A stretch of DNA of 64,000 nt from an uncultured Collinsella sp. (GTDB lineage: Bacteria > Actinomycetota > Coriobacteriia > Coriobacteriales > Coriobacteriaceae): contig CATYSO010000011.1 in assembly GCA_958412345.1 (NCBI GenBank), forward strand, positions 1 to 64,000. Direction: 5' to 3'. The translations under genes and the position numbers were made by a program. Shown here one piece after another: positions 1 to 7,784 of the stretch (position 1 is the stretch's first letter; every line of letters begins with the position of its first letter). The notes under the pieces are model-generated. The model was not told the DNA's origin. It did no database searches and saw nothing but the letters and a program-made list of their open reading frames with translations.

Positions 1-49
1 AGCCGTGCAACGGAAAAGAGCCGCCCTTTCGGACGACTCAAACTGTAAT

Positions 50-99
50 GGGGCTAAAAAGACTGGCATGTAACGTTACGCACCGGTCTTTTTAGCCCC
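50..99. terminator. Bidirectional hairpin terminator
   Basis: A 17-bp stem (arms 50-66 and 83-99, one G-T wobble) flanks a 16-base loop, and both arms carry A or T runs. It lies directly downstream of the minus-strand LOG-family gene. The arm GGGGCTAAAAAGAC and the flanking GTCCCATTTTAGCTAC belong to a repeat family seen again near 7750 and 10650-10750. Confidence 0.7.
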
Positions 100-116
100 G
101 TCCCATTTTAGCTACT

Positions 117-875
117 CTACATCAGCCCGCTCAGGGCAATGTCAACGGCCTCGTTGAGGTCGTCGGTAATGTGTACCAGATCCGGATCGAGCGGACTGAT
201 CATGCCGGCGTCCATCACCGGACCGTTGAGCCAGTCGAACAGGCCCTGCCAGTACTCGCTGCCCACCAGCACGAGCGGCATACGCTTGACCTTGTGCGTC
301 TGCACCAGCGTGAGAACCTCGAACATCTCGCCGAGCGTACCAAAGCCGCCGGGAAATACGATGGCACCCGAGCTGTACTTAACGAACATGGTCTTGCGCA
401 CAAAGAAGTAGCGGAAGTTCATGCCGAGGTTCACGTATTTATTGAGCCCCTGCTCGTGCGGCAATTCAATGCCTAGGCCAACTGACTTGCCGTTGACACT
501 CGCCGCTCCCCTGTTGGCCGCTTCCATGATGCCGGGGCCGCCACCGGTGATGACCGCCACGCCACGTTGCGCGATCTTGCGGCCGACCGTGCGCGCCGCC
601 TTGTAGAGCGGATCGGTCTTGGGCGTGCGGGCGCTACCGAAGATGGTCACCGCAGGTCCAAGCTCGGCAAGTGCGCCAAAGCCATCGACAAACTCTGCCT
701 GAATTCGCAGCACGCGCCAGGGGTCGGCGTGCAGCCAGTCAGTCGACTCCTCGGGCGCCAGCAGGTTGGCGTAGGTGTTGTCCTTAGGAATCATGGGGCC
801 GCGCATGACCACGGGGCCGCGGCGGTACGTCTCGTCGTAGGCAGGCTCGCCCTCGACGTTCTCATTCTTAATCAT
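117..875 (-). CDS. LOG-family (TIGR00730) Rossmann-fold protein
   Basis: A 252-residue cytosolic protein of the LOG / 'lysine decarboxylase-like' family. Characterised members are nucleoside 5'-monophosphate phosphoribohydrolases that release a free base such as a cytokinin; the substrate here is unknown. The two signature motifs are present: GGGPGIMEAA at about 111-120 and PGGFGTLGE at about 175-183, the latter holding the catalytic Glu. Position 875 is preferred over the upstream in-frame start at 947 because GGAG lies six bases before it (GGAGTACCCATG) and the homologous region begins downstream. It has no close co-directional partner; a hairpin terminator follows its stop codon. Confidence 0.88.
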   Translation of the reverse strand: MIKNENVEGEPAYDETYRRGPVVMRGPMIPKDNTYANLLAPEESTDWLHADPWRVLRIQAEFVDGFGALAELGPAVTIFGSARTPKTDPLYKAARTVGRKIAQRGVAVITGGGPGIMEAANRGAASVNGKSVGLGIELPHEQGLNKYVNLGMNFRYFFVRKTMFVKYSSGAIVFPGGFGTLGEMFEVLTLVQTHKVKRMPLVLVGSEYWQGLFDWLNGPVMDAGMISPLDPDLVHITDDLNEAVDIALSGLM

Positions 876-890
876 GGGTACTCCTATCGA

Positions 891-939
891 GAAAAAGAAA
901 AGCGGGCGGGGTCGACGCCATGCGTCAAACACCCGCCCG
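891..939 (-). terminator. Rho-independent terminator of tgt
   Basis: Read on the minus strand, a GC-rich stem (CGGGCGGG...CCCGCCCG, 902-939) is followed by TTTTCTTTTTC at 901-891. It lies about 150 bases beyond the tgt stop codon and just upstream of the LOG-family gene. Confidence 0.7.
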
Positions 940-1087
940 AACATCAACTATTCGGTATGGTACCCACGATGCATCAAGCACTTGCAAGCTATCGGTCAGC
1001 GGTCGCGCAACCGGTGTCAGCAAATGTGACGACCGGCTGGCGCTCGACCATTGCCGTGTCCACGCTCTGCAAGCGTGTCTATCGCTC

Positions 1088-2227
1088 TTAGTAATCCACC
1101 GCCGCAGGGCTGTTCATCCAGTCACTCACGAACGCGCCGTAACGACCCTCGATAATGGCCTGGCGGGCACGCTGCATCAGGTTGAGCAGATAGTAGATGT
1201 TGTGCATCGACAGCAGAATGCCGCCGAGCATCTCCTTTTGCGTGACCATGTGACGGATGAGCGCGCGGCTGTAGCCGCCCGTGCACACCGGGCAGGTGCA
1301 GGTGGGGTCGATGGGGCCGTCGTCGTGCGCAAAGCGCGCGTTACGGAAGTTAAGGCGACCTTCACTGGAGAACGCCGTACCCATGCGACCGGTGCGCGTC
1401 GGCAGCACACAGTCGAACATGTCGATGCCCACGCCCACGCCGCGTACGAGCGTGGTGGGGTTGCCGACACCCATCAGGTAGCGCGGCTTATGCTTGGGCA
1501 TGTACTCGCTCACGAGCGGCGCCAGGGTCTCGAACATGGTCTCGTGATCCTCGCCAACCGAATAGCCACCGATACCATAGCCCGGGAAGTCGCCGCACTC
1601 CTCCAGATGGCGCAGCGAACGCAGGCGCAGATCCAGGTGCATGCCGCCCTGAACGATGCCAAAGAGCGCCTGGTCATCGCGGGTATGCGCCTTATAGCAG
1701 CGCTCGGCCCACATGCTCGACAGCTCAACGGCGCGCTCAACGTAGGCGCGCGTGGCGGGATAGCCCGGGCACTGGTCGAGCTGCATGCAGATATCGGAGC
1801 CGAGTTTCATGGCGATTTCCATGTTGTCCTCGGGCGTCCAGAACACGTGGCGGCCGTCGTAATCGTTGACGATAAAGCGCACGCCCTCATCGGTGAGCTT
1901 GACGGCATCGTTGTGGCTGAAGACCTGGAAACCGCCCGAGTCGGTGAGGATGGGGCCGTGCCAGTTCATGAACTTGTGCAGGCCGCCCAGCTCGGCGATG
2001 GTGTCCTCGCCGGGACGCATGGACAGGTGGTAGGTGTTGGCGAGCACAATCTGGGCGCCGAGCTTCTTGACAGTCTCGGTAGGAATGCCCTTGACGTTTG
2101 CCTTGGTGCCCACGGGCATAAAAATCGGCGTCTCGATGTCGCCGTGCGGGGTGTGCAGTACGCCGGCACGCGCGTGCGTCGTCGGGTCCTCGGCGATCAG
2201 GTCGAATTTAAAAAGGTTCTGGTCCAT
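1088..2227 (-). CDS. tgt: tRNA-guanine transglycosylase (queuine/preQ1)
   Basis: A 379-residue Tgt. It exchanges guanine-34 for preQ1 (bacterial type) or queuine in the GUN anticodons of tRNA-Asp, -Asn, -His and -Tyr. Visible features are the substrate loop DSGGFQVFS at about 96-104, the GIVQGG motif, the nucleophile region FDCVLPTRTGR, and the C-terminal zinc site CTCPVC with a downstream His in RALIRHM. The length is typical of bacterial Tgt. The ATG at 2227 has AAGGAG eight to nine bases upstream. A TATAAT -10 hexamer lies about 40 bases upstream and a terminator downstream, so it appears monocistronic. queA and queH follow within 6 kb on the same strand, but repeats separate them. Confidence 0.97.
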   Translation of the reverse strand: MDQNLFKFDLIAEDPTTHARAGVLHTPHGDIETPIFMPVGTKANVKGIPTETVKKLGAQIVLANTYHLSMRPGEDTIAELGGLHKFMNWHGPILTDSGGFQVFSHNDAVKLTDEGVRFIVNDYDGRHVFWTPEDNMEIAMKLGSDICMQLDQCPGYPATRAYVERAVELSSMWAERCYKAHTRDDQALFGIVQGGMHLDLRLRSLRHLEECGDFPGYGIGGYSVGEDHETMFETLAPLVSEYMPKHKPRYLMGVGNPTTLVRGVGVGIDMFDCVLPTRTGRMGTAFSSEGRLNFRNARFAHDDGPIDPTCTCPVCTGGYSRALIRHMVTQKEMLGGILLSMHNIYYLLNLMQRARQAIIEGRYGAFVSDWMNSPAAVDY

Positions 2228-2264
2228 AAACTGGAACTCCTTGGTTGCGGTTCATACGCAAACC

Positions 2265-2270
2265 ATTATA
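2265..2270 (-). promoter_or_regulatory. Putative -10 element of tgt
   Basis: A perfect TATAAT on the minus strand, about 38 bases before the tgt start codon. No convincing -35 hexamer lies at 17 bases, so the promoter assignment is tentative. Confidence 0.5.
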
Positions 2271-2368
2271 CGGGCAACCCGCAAGGAGCACCGACTTGAC
2301 AGAAACTGGCGCAAAAGGTGGCGCGGCAGGGACACGGCAAATGAGCGTGGATTTTTGGACGCTTACCG

Positions 2369-2438
2369 AATGAGCGTGGATAATCTCCCACTTTTGCCCA
2401 AAACACAGACCAAAAACGGGAGATTATCCACGCTCATT
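2369..2438. repeat. Long perfect hairpin in the tgt/SDR intergenic repeat cluster
   Basis: Two perfectly complementary 21-base arms (2369-2389 and 2418-2438, containing GAGCGTGGATAATCTCCC) flank a 28-base loop. The first 12 bases of the left arm also occur 30 bases upstream at about 2340-2351. A hairpin of similar size but different stem sequence occupies the same relative place at 5566-5630. Confidence 0.75.
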
Positions 2439-2444
2439 TTGTGG

Positions 2445-2475
2445 GCACTCATTTAAGTACGTCCCCAATGAGTGC
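2445..2475. repeat. 31-bp conserved-loop hairpin, copy 1
   Basis: The eight-base arms GCACTCAT and ATGAGTGC enclose the loop TTAAGTACGTCCCCA. The second copy at 5637-5667 has the same length and nearly the same loop. Two stem positions differ in a compensatory way: C-G to T-A at pair 2, and C-G to G-C at pair 4. A partial repeat of the right half (GTCCCCAATGAGTG) follows at 2476-2489. Confidence 0.7.
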
Positions 2476-2530
2476 GTCCCCAATGAGTGGAGCTATTTAC
2501 CAACCACGGAAACGCCGATGTTTTGTCAAC

Positions 2531-2646
2531 GTCAGCGAGCGGGCCGCATTTGAGACAAGGTGACGTGAAATGAAAGGGCGCTGACCTTCTGGTCGCGCCC
2601 TTGAAATTGAACGGCAGATTGTCCAAATGCGGCCCGCGCAGCGTCG
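2531..2646. repeat. 116-bp structured intergenic repeat, copy 1
   Basis: It matches 5707-5822 at 112 of 116 positions. Its ends are inverted (GCGGGCCGCATTTGAGACAA near the left, TTGTCCAAATGCGGCCCGCG near the right). The centre contains a second hairpin (AAGGGCGCTGACC / GGTCGCGCCCTT). Between it and the stop codon of the SDR gene is another hairpin, TCCGCCGTTC-GGTA-GAACGGCGGA, at about 2649-2672. The element therefore lies in the probable 3' transcribed region of a minus-strand gene. Confidence 0.8.
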
Positions 2647-2679
2647 GCCGGTCCGCCGTTCGGTAGAACGGCGGAACCC

Positions 2680-3480
2680 CTAAGGACGCTGGCCCATGCC
2701 ACCCTCGAGGGTGACGGTCTCGCCGTTCATATACTTAAAGTCGGGACCGCAGAGCTGAACGACAACGCGGCCGATTTCCTTCTCGACGTCGCCGTAGTGG
2801 CCTGCCGGCGGCATGTGGACGTTGGCCTTGAACGCCTCGGGATAGGCATCCTGGAAGTTCTCGAGCGCAGCGGTCCAAGCAAGCGGGCAAACGATATTGA
2901 CGTTGATGCCGTCCTTGCCCCACTCGTTGGCAGCGACGCGGGTCAGACCGCGGATGCCCTCCTTGGCGGCGGCATAGCTGCACTGACCATAGTTGCCAAA
3001 CAGGCCGGCGCCCGAGGCAAAGTTGACCACGGAGCCCTTGGTCTCCTTCAGGTGCGGATAGGCCTTCTGCATGTACAGATAGGTGGCATACAGACCGGAA
3101 TAAATGGCCAGGTTAAACTGATCCATGGTGTGGTCGGCGATGGTCACACCCGAGGCGCTGGCCTGAGCATTGTTGACGACGGCGTCGATGCGGCCGAACT
3201 CCTCAATGGCCTTGTCGATGACGTTCTGGACGACGGCCTCGTTGTCCTGACCAGCCGAGACATCGGCCTGAACAGGCAGAACCTTGACGCCGTACTCGGC
3301 CTCGAGAGAGTCCTTGGCGGCCTCGAGCTTGGCAACGTTGCGGCCGGTAATGACGAGGTTTGCGCCCTCCTTGGCAAAAGCGATATCGATGCCGTAGCCG
3401 ATGGAGCCAGCGGAGCCGTCCTTAAGCGTGGCCTTGCCGCCGCCGGTGACGATCACGGTCTTACCAGTGAAAAGTCCCAT
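2680..3480 (-). CDS. SDR-family NAD(P)-dependent oxidoreductase
   Basis: A 266-residue classical short-chain dehydrogenase/reductase. The Rossmann start is TGGG at about 12, followed by an insertion of roughly ten residues before SIGYGI, so the usual TGxxxGxG loop is expanded. The catalytic set is recognisable: NNA near 120, Ser in FASGAG, and YAAAK thirteen residues after that Ser. The ATG at 3480 is preceded by AAAGGA; the upstream in-frame codons to 3528 lack a better ribosome site. The substrate is unknown. Hydroxysteroid or polyol dehydrogenases of gut Coriobacteriia belong to this superfamily, but no motif here identifies a bile-acid enzyme. It is a single gene, divergent from the coiled-coil gene. 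Confidence 0.9.
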   Translation of the reverse strand: MGLFTGKTVIVTGGGKATLKDGSAGSIGYGIDIAFAKEGANLVITGRNVAKLEAAKDSLEAEYGVKVLPVQADVSAGQDNEAVVQNVIDKAIEEFGRIDAVVNNAQASASGVTIADHTMDQFNLAIYSGLYATYLYMQKAYPHLKETKGSVVNFASGAGLFGNYGQCSYAAAKEGIRGLTRVAANEWGKDGINVNIVCPLAWTAALENFQDAYPEAFKANVHMPPAGHYGDVEKEIGRVVVQLCGPDFKYMNGETVTLEGGMGQRP

Positions 3481-3774
3481 ATAAAGTCCTTTCAAATCGC
3501 GGCGGGCGCACCCGCCGACTGCGCGCATCCAAATAAACGCGCCAAAAGCTGAAATGCAACTTTAACGGGTTCAAGTGAAAAATAAAGCCCATGGCAGGCG
3601 AACGGCGCAACGTCTTTCGGCGAAGGGAATGTCAAGTACAAACTGGATAAAGTGGCCGAGTTTTTGCTATCGACGTGAGCAATCGAACACGTTTTGAAAC
3701 TTTGCTGCAGCGCACGGGATGTCGGCGCGAGACTTTATCATAGGGTGACGAACAACGATGAGGAGCACATGCCT

Positions 3775-5538
3775 ATGACAGACGAGCTGGACCCCCAGAC
3801 TCAACAGCATATTGATGATTCCGCAGACGTCACCGCAGATGCCGATGCTGTGACCTGCGATGATATTGACCTCGACGACCCCATCTTGGACGAAAGCGCT
3901 ACGGCGGAAACCCCCGGCGCCGAAGATGCCGGCGAGCAAAACGACGATGCGCCCGCTCAGGACGACGACCCCGTACAGGATGCCGCTCCGCAAGCTACGG
4001 GCCCTATCGAGGTTTCTTCGGAAGAAGAGCTCGACGCCGTCATGGACTCCATGATGGATGCCGTCAAAGCGATGAAAGACGCCGTGGCCGACGCTGACGT
4101 TGACGCCGAGGAAGAGGAGGCCGCCGAGGCAGCCTCGACCTTCGTACCCGGCGAGACTCCGGTTGCCGACCAGGGCAGCGCCATGCCCTCGTTTCTGCAG
4201 CTCGAGCATCCCACGATTGGCGCCGATGCGGTCGACCCGCACGCAGCAGGCTTTTCTGTGATCGAAGGCGGTACCGGCAATATCGCCGTGCCGCAGGCTG
4301 CCGATGCGGACACTGCCGACACCGCTCGCCCGACTGCCCCGCACTCCCCCGCCGCGAGCCGCGATCTAGGGACCGCTGTCTCGAACACTGCGAACGCCGT
4401 GGGCACCTTTATCGCCCAGGGCGCCTCGGCCATGCGCGAGATGAACGCCGCGAAAAAGGCACTTGCCGATGCCCGTGCCCACCTGGCCGAACTTGAGCAG
4501 CGCATTGCCGATCAGGCCGAGGAGCTCGAGACGCGCCAGGATATCGCAGGCCGCTACGACCAGATCGTCGCCGATCAGCGCCAGGCGATTGCCACGGCCC
4601 AAAAGACTGCAGCGGCCGCCGAGATTGACCGTGATGCCCACGCCTCCAAAGCGACAGAGCTCAAGGGTCAGCTCGAACAAATGAAGACAGAGGATGACGC
4701 GACTGAGCTCCGTCTGAAGGCCGCGCTCGATGCCGTGGAGGCCCGCGAGGCGAGCTCGCGCGAGACCGGCAACCGCCTCGTTCGACGTCTTGAGGATTCC
4801 AAGCGCATCCGCGACAAGGTGAAGGCAGAGCGAGACGTCGGCATTGCCGCCGCACAACAAACCGTCGACGCCACGCGCGCCCAGCTCGAGACGCTGCGTC
4901 ATGAGTATGCCGAGCTGCAACGCAATCCCTCGGCAAATCCCGCCAACTATACGGTGCGCACCAGCGAGCTCTCGATGCAGATTTCCGACACGGCAGATGC
5001 CCTGCGTAAAGCCGAAGAAGATGTCCCGCGCATCACCGCCGACCTTGAGCATTCACTTGCCGCAGCCGAGCAGGCCGTCGAACAGGCGCAAGCCCCCATC
5101 GCCGACGCTAAACGCGCGCACCAAGCCGTGACGACCGAAGCCGATGCCGCGCGCGACGAGTTGCAGACGGCGAAGACTGCCGCCGCGGCTCGTCAGCGCG
5201 AACTGCGCGAGAAGATCGCCGCGGAGGACAAGGCACGCCGCGAGCAGGAGCAGACCATCGCCAACGCCCAAGCAGATGCCGCACATGCGCAGTCGATCAT
5301 CGAACAGGCGACCGAGGTACACGACCACCCCGAGATCACCGAATCGCTCGCCGGCTCGTTGGCCCGCGATAAAGCCGAGCACGCCGAAACCGAGCGCGAA
5401 GTCACCCAGCTTGAAGCCGCCGAGGACGACGTGCGCGAGCGCACCCGCGACTCACGCGTCAAGTTCACCGGCGCCATCGTCTGCATCATCGCCGTGGTCC
5501 TAGTGATCATCGCAATCTGGCTCTTCACGAGCAAGTAA
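3775..5538 (+). CDS. Acidic coiled-coil protein with C-terminal membrane anchor
   Basis: A 587-residue protein of unknown function. The first ~200 residues are very acidic and Asp/Glu/Ala-rich (low complexity, probably disordered). From about 205 to 555 it is almost continuous coiled coil, with regular A/L/E/Q/R heptads such as LAELEQRIADQAEELETR. One hydrophobic segment (about 564-583, AIVCIIAVVLVIIAIWLF) followed by TSK closes the protein, giving a tail-anchored topology with the coiled coil facing the cytoplasm. No signal peptide is present. ATG 3775 is preferred over ATG 3769 because AGGAG at 3761-3765 is nine rather than three bases away. A role in scaffolding or cell shape is possible but not shown. 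Confidence 0.8.
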   Translation: MTDELDPQTQQHIDDSADVTADADAVTCDDIDLDDPILDESATAETPGAEDAGEQNDDAPAQDDDPVQDAAPQATGPIEVSSEEELDAVMDSMMDAVKAMKDAVADADVDAEEEEAAEAASTFVPGETPVADQGSAMPSFLQLEHPTIGADAVDPHAAGFSVIEGGTGNIAVPQAADADTADTARPTAPHSPAASRDLGTAVSNTANAVGTFIAQGASAMREMNAAKKALADARAHLAELEQRIADQAEELETRQDIAGRYDQIVADQRQAIATAQKTAAAAEIDRDAHASKATELKGQLEQMKTEDDATELRLKAALDAVEAREASSRETGNRLVRRLEDSKRIRDKVKAERDVGIAAAQQTVDATRAQLETLRHEYAELQRNPSANPANYTVRTSELSMQISDTADALRKAEEDVPRITADLEHSLAAAEQAVEQAQAPIADAKRAHQAVTTEADAARDELQTAKTAAAARQRELREKIAAEDKARREQEQTIANAQADAAHAQSIIEQATEVHDHPEITESLAGSLARDKAEHAETEREVTQLEAAEDDVRERTRDSRVKFTGAIVCIIAVVLVIIAIWLFTSK

Positions 5539-5565
5539 GCCAGACATCAAATACACCCCAACGCA

Positions 5566-5635
5566 GTTGCGGTGAGATAGTTCCTGTCTAGCCCTCAAAA
5601 AGGCCAATCCAAGAACTATCTCACCGCAACTTTTT
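5566..5635 (+). terminator. Perfect 18-bp hairpin with T-run (repeat family)
   Basis: The arms GTTGCGGTGAGATAGTTC (5566-5583) and its exact complement (5613-5630) are followed by TTTTT, so it can terminate the upstream coiled-coil gene. The arm start TTGCGGTGA recurs in the hairpin at 56745-56807. Confidence 0.7.
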
Positions 5636-5636
5636 G

Positions 5637-5667
5637 GTAGTCATTTAAGAACGTCCCCAACGACTAC
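5637..5667. repeat. 31-bp conserved-loop hairpin, copy 2
   Basis: The arms GTAGTC and GACTAC enclose ATTTAAGAACGTCCCCAAC. It is equivalent to 2445-2475, with compensatory stem changes. It lies between the 18-bp hairpin and the 116-bp repeat, the same order as in the first cluster. Confidence 0.7.
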
Positions 5668-5706
5668 CCACCTTTGGAGCGAGATGGCGCCATAGGTTGA
5701 GCATAA

Positions 5707-5822
5707 GTCAGCGAGCGGGTCGCATTTGAGACAAGGTGACGTGAAACGAAAGGGCGCTGACCTTCTGGTCGCGCCCTTGAAGTTGAACGTCAGATTGTCC
5801 AAATGCGGCCCGCGCAGCGTCG
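5707..5822. repeat. 116-bp structured intergenic repeat, copy 2
   Basis: Four mismatches to 2531-2646. A different perfect hairpin (GTTACGCGGTTT / AAACCGCGTAAC, about 5826-5852) joins it to the queA stop codon, mirroring the arrangement after the SDR gene. Confidence 0.8.
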
Positions 5823-5852
5823 AGCCGTTACGCGGTTTGGAAAACCGCGTAA

Positions 5853-7070
5853 CTAACAAATGAGCATCGCGTCACCAAAGCTGAAGAAGCGGTAGCGCTC
5901 CTCGATGGCGGCGGCGTAGGCATCCATGATCTGGTCGCGGGTGGCAAGTGCGCTCACGAGCATCATGAGCGTAGAGCGCGGCACGTGGAAGTTCGTGATC
6001 AGCGCGTCGACCACGTGATAGGTCGAGCCGGGCATGAGGTAGAGCTGCGTCGTCGCGTTCTCGCGCACCACGATGTCACCGCGGCCGAGCGTATCGGCCC
6101 CGTCCTCGCGGCCCTCAAAATAGCGCGCCGTCACAGCCGGATCGGACACCGGAGCATCGGCGTCAAACGCGCTCTCGAGCGAGCGCACCGCCGTGGTACC
6201 GACAGCAATCACACGATGGCCCTCGGCCTTCGCCTTATGCACGGCGTCGACAACCTCCTGCGACACGTGGTAGCGCTCGGTGTGCATCACATGCTGCGTG
6301 GGATCGTCCTCCTCCACCAGACGGAAGGTATCGATGCCCACCTCGAGTTCGACGGCGGCAAACTTGGCACCCTTGGCCTCGATGGCAGCCATAAGCTCGG
6401 GCGTAAAGTGCAGACCCGCCGTGGGAGCGGCAGCCGAGTGCTCTTCCTTCATGGCGTAGACGGTCTGGTACTTCTCGGGGTCGCCCTCGTAATCGGTAAT
6501 GTAGGGCGGCAGCGGCACGTGGCCGGCAGCATGGATGGCCTCGTCGAGCGTGCGCGGGTCGCCGGCGGCATTGCAACCGGCCGGCTCAAAGCGCACCAGA
6601 CGGCCACCGCGGCTATCGGTGACAAAGTCGATGACCTCGGCCGTCAGCACCACGGGAGCCCCCTCGGGCGCATGGGCGCCACCGGCGCGATACTCAATCT
6701 GGGCACCAGGCTTCAGGCGCTTACCCGGCTTGACCAGGCACTCCCAAACATGACCCAGCGGGTCAACATCCTCGCGGCGCTTGAGCAGCAGCGTCTCGAC
6801 CACGCCACCCGAGACCGACTTGCGACCGATCAGGCGGGCCGGCATCACACGCGTCTTGTTGATGACGAGCACGTCGCCCGGCTCGATATAGTCGATGATG
6901 TCGCGGAAGATGCGGTGCTCGACGGTGCCGCCATGCTCCAGCGGCGTTCCTGCCTCGGAGCCTTTGCGATCCACCACCAGCAGGCGGCAGGAGTCGCGCG
7001 GCTCGGCAGGAGCCTGGGCGATAAGCTCTTCGGGCAGATTATAGTCAAAATCATCGGTACGCATAGACAC
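5853..7070 (-). CDS. queA: S-adenosylmethionine:tRNA ribosyltransferase-isomerase
   Basis: A 405-residue QueA. It transfers and isomerises the ribosyl group of SAM onto preQ1-34 in tRNA to form epoxyqueuosine. Family landmarks are the N-terminal DFDYNLPEELIAQ.P...R, PARLIGRK, GTTAVRSLES and the C-terminal LITNFHVPRSTLMMLV. It is somewhat longer than the ~340-residue E. coli enzyme because of extra residues in the middle. GTG at 7070 is chosen over ATG 7064 because AAGGAG is eight bases from the GTG. It acts downstream of Tgt; the queH gene nearby supplies the last step. The 116-bp repeat follows its stop. Confidence 0.96.
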   Translation of the reverse strand: MSMRTDDFDYNLPEELIAQAPAEPRDSCRLLVVDRKGSEAGTPLEHGGTVEHRIFRDIIDYIEPGDVLVINKTRVMPARLIGRKSVSGGVVETLLLKRREDVDPLGHVWECLVKPGKRLKPGAQIEYRAGGAHAPEGAPVVLTAEVIDFVTDSRGGRLVRFEPAGCNAAGDPRTLDEAIHAAGHVPLPPYITDYEGDPEKYQTVYAMKEEHSAAAPTAGLHFTPELMAAIEAKGAKFAAVELEVGIDTFRLVEEDDPTQHVMHTERYHVSQEVVDAVHKAKAEGHRVIAVGTTAVRSLESAFDADAPVSDPAVTARYFEGREDGADTLGRGDIVVRENATTQLYLMPGSTYHVVDALITNFHVPRSTLMMLVSALATRDQIMDAYAAAIEERYRFFSFGDAMLIC

Positions 7071-7134
7071 GTCGGATTCTCCTTATATAGCTAAAGTCCG
7101 CTCTACATCCTAGCAGGCTGACGTCCCAAATGAA

Positions 7135-7710
7135 CTACTTTTTGGCAGCTTTGCGCTCGTCGCGGATGCGGGCGCGGTCCATGGCCGCCTCGACGGCCGA
7201 GAAGCGGCAACCACAGTAGTTCTGCCGATACATGCCCAACTCACGCGAACGACGCGTGGCCTCGGGATAATACGGGCGAAAATCGCGAATGACCGGCGTA
7301 AGCCCGCGGGCGGCAGCCAGACGCTCCAACACGTCATTACAGGTATCGAACAACTGATACGGCGAGACGGCGAGCGTCGTGCCCACAAACTCAAACCCGT
7401 GCTCCTGGGCTACGCGGCACGCCTCGGCCAAGCGCAAGGCATAGCACGCGCGACAGCGACGGGGCCGATCGGCACCCAGCGGTGCCACGCCGGTCTCCCA
7501 GCGATCGCGGTCCTCCCCTGCCTCGATGAGTTCGATGTCGCCATCGGCACACCACCGGCGCAGCTCGTCCAAGCGGCGCTGCCATTCATCGCGCGGCTGA
7601 ATATTGGGGTTGGTCCAGCAAATCGTGGGCTCAAACCCTTCCTCGCGCAGCAGGCGAACCGGCTCGAGCGAACACGGCGCACAGCACGCATGCAGCAGCA
7701 ACGGCTTCAT
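7135..7710 (-). CDS. queH: Epoxyqueuosine reductase QueH
   Basis: A 191-residue QueH (former DUF208), the non-B12 enzyme that reduces epoxyqueuosine to queuosine in tRNA and functionally replaces QueG. The conserved cysteine clusters are visible: HACCAPCS near the N-terminus, RCRACYALRL in the middle and NYCGCRFS near the C-terminus; these bind an Fe-S cluster and a metal in this family. The start at 7710 is favoured over ATG 7716 because GGGG ends six bases before it and the family begins MKPLLLHACCAPC. With tgt and queA this completes the late queuosine path. No preQ1 synthesis genes are in the window. Confidence 0.94.
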   Translation of the reverse strand: MKPLLLHACCAPCSLEPVRLLREEGFEPTICWTNPNIQPRDEWQRRLDELRRWCADGDIELIEAGEDRDRWETGVAPLGADRPRRCRACYALRLAEACRVAQEHGFEFVGTTLAVSPYQLFDTCNDVLERLAAARGLTPVIRDFRPYYPEATRRSRELGMYRQNYCGCRFSAVEAAMDRARIRDERKAAKK

Positions 7711-7747
7711 CAACATCCCCGTCCCAGAAAACTCATCCCGACATCAT

Positions 7748-7784
7748 GGCAGCTAAAATAGCCCCGTCCCAAAAAGACTACTTT
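7748..7784. repeat. GGGACGGGGCTA repeat fragment
   Basis: It contains AGCTAAAATAGCCCCGTCCC then GACTACTTT, matching the right arm of the palindrome at 10715-10755. It overlaps the stop codon of the DUF3267 gene and spans the gap to queH. Confidence 0.65.

Noticed and set aside
920..2299. A 459-codon open frame on the plus strand
   Set aside because: It is antisense to tgt and has the His/Val/Arg/Ala-rich composition typical of a GC-rich shadow frame.
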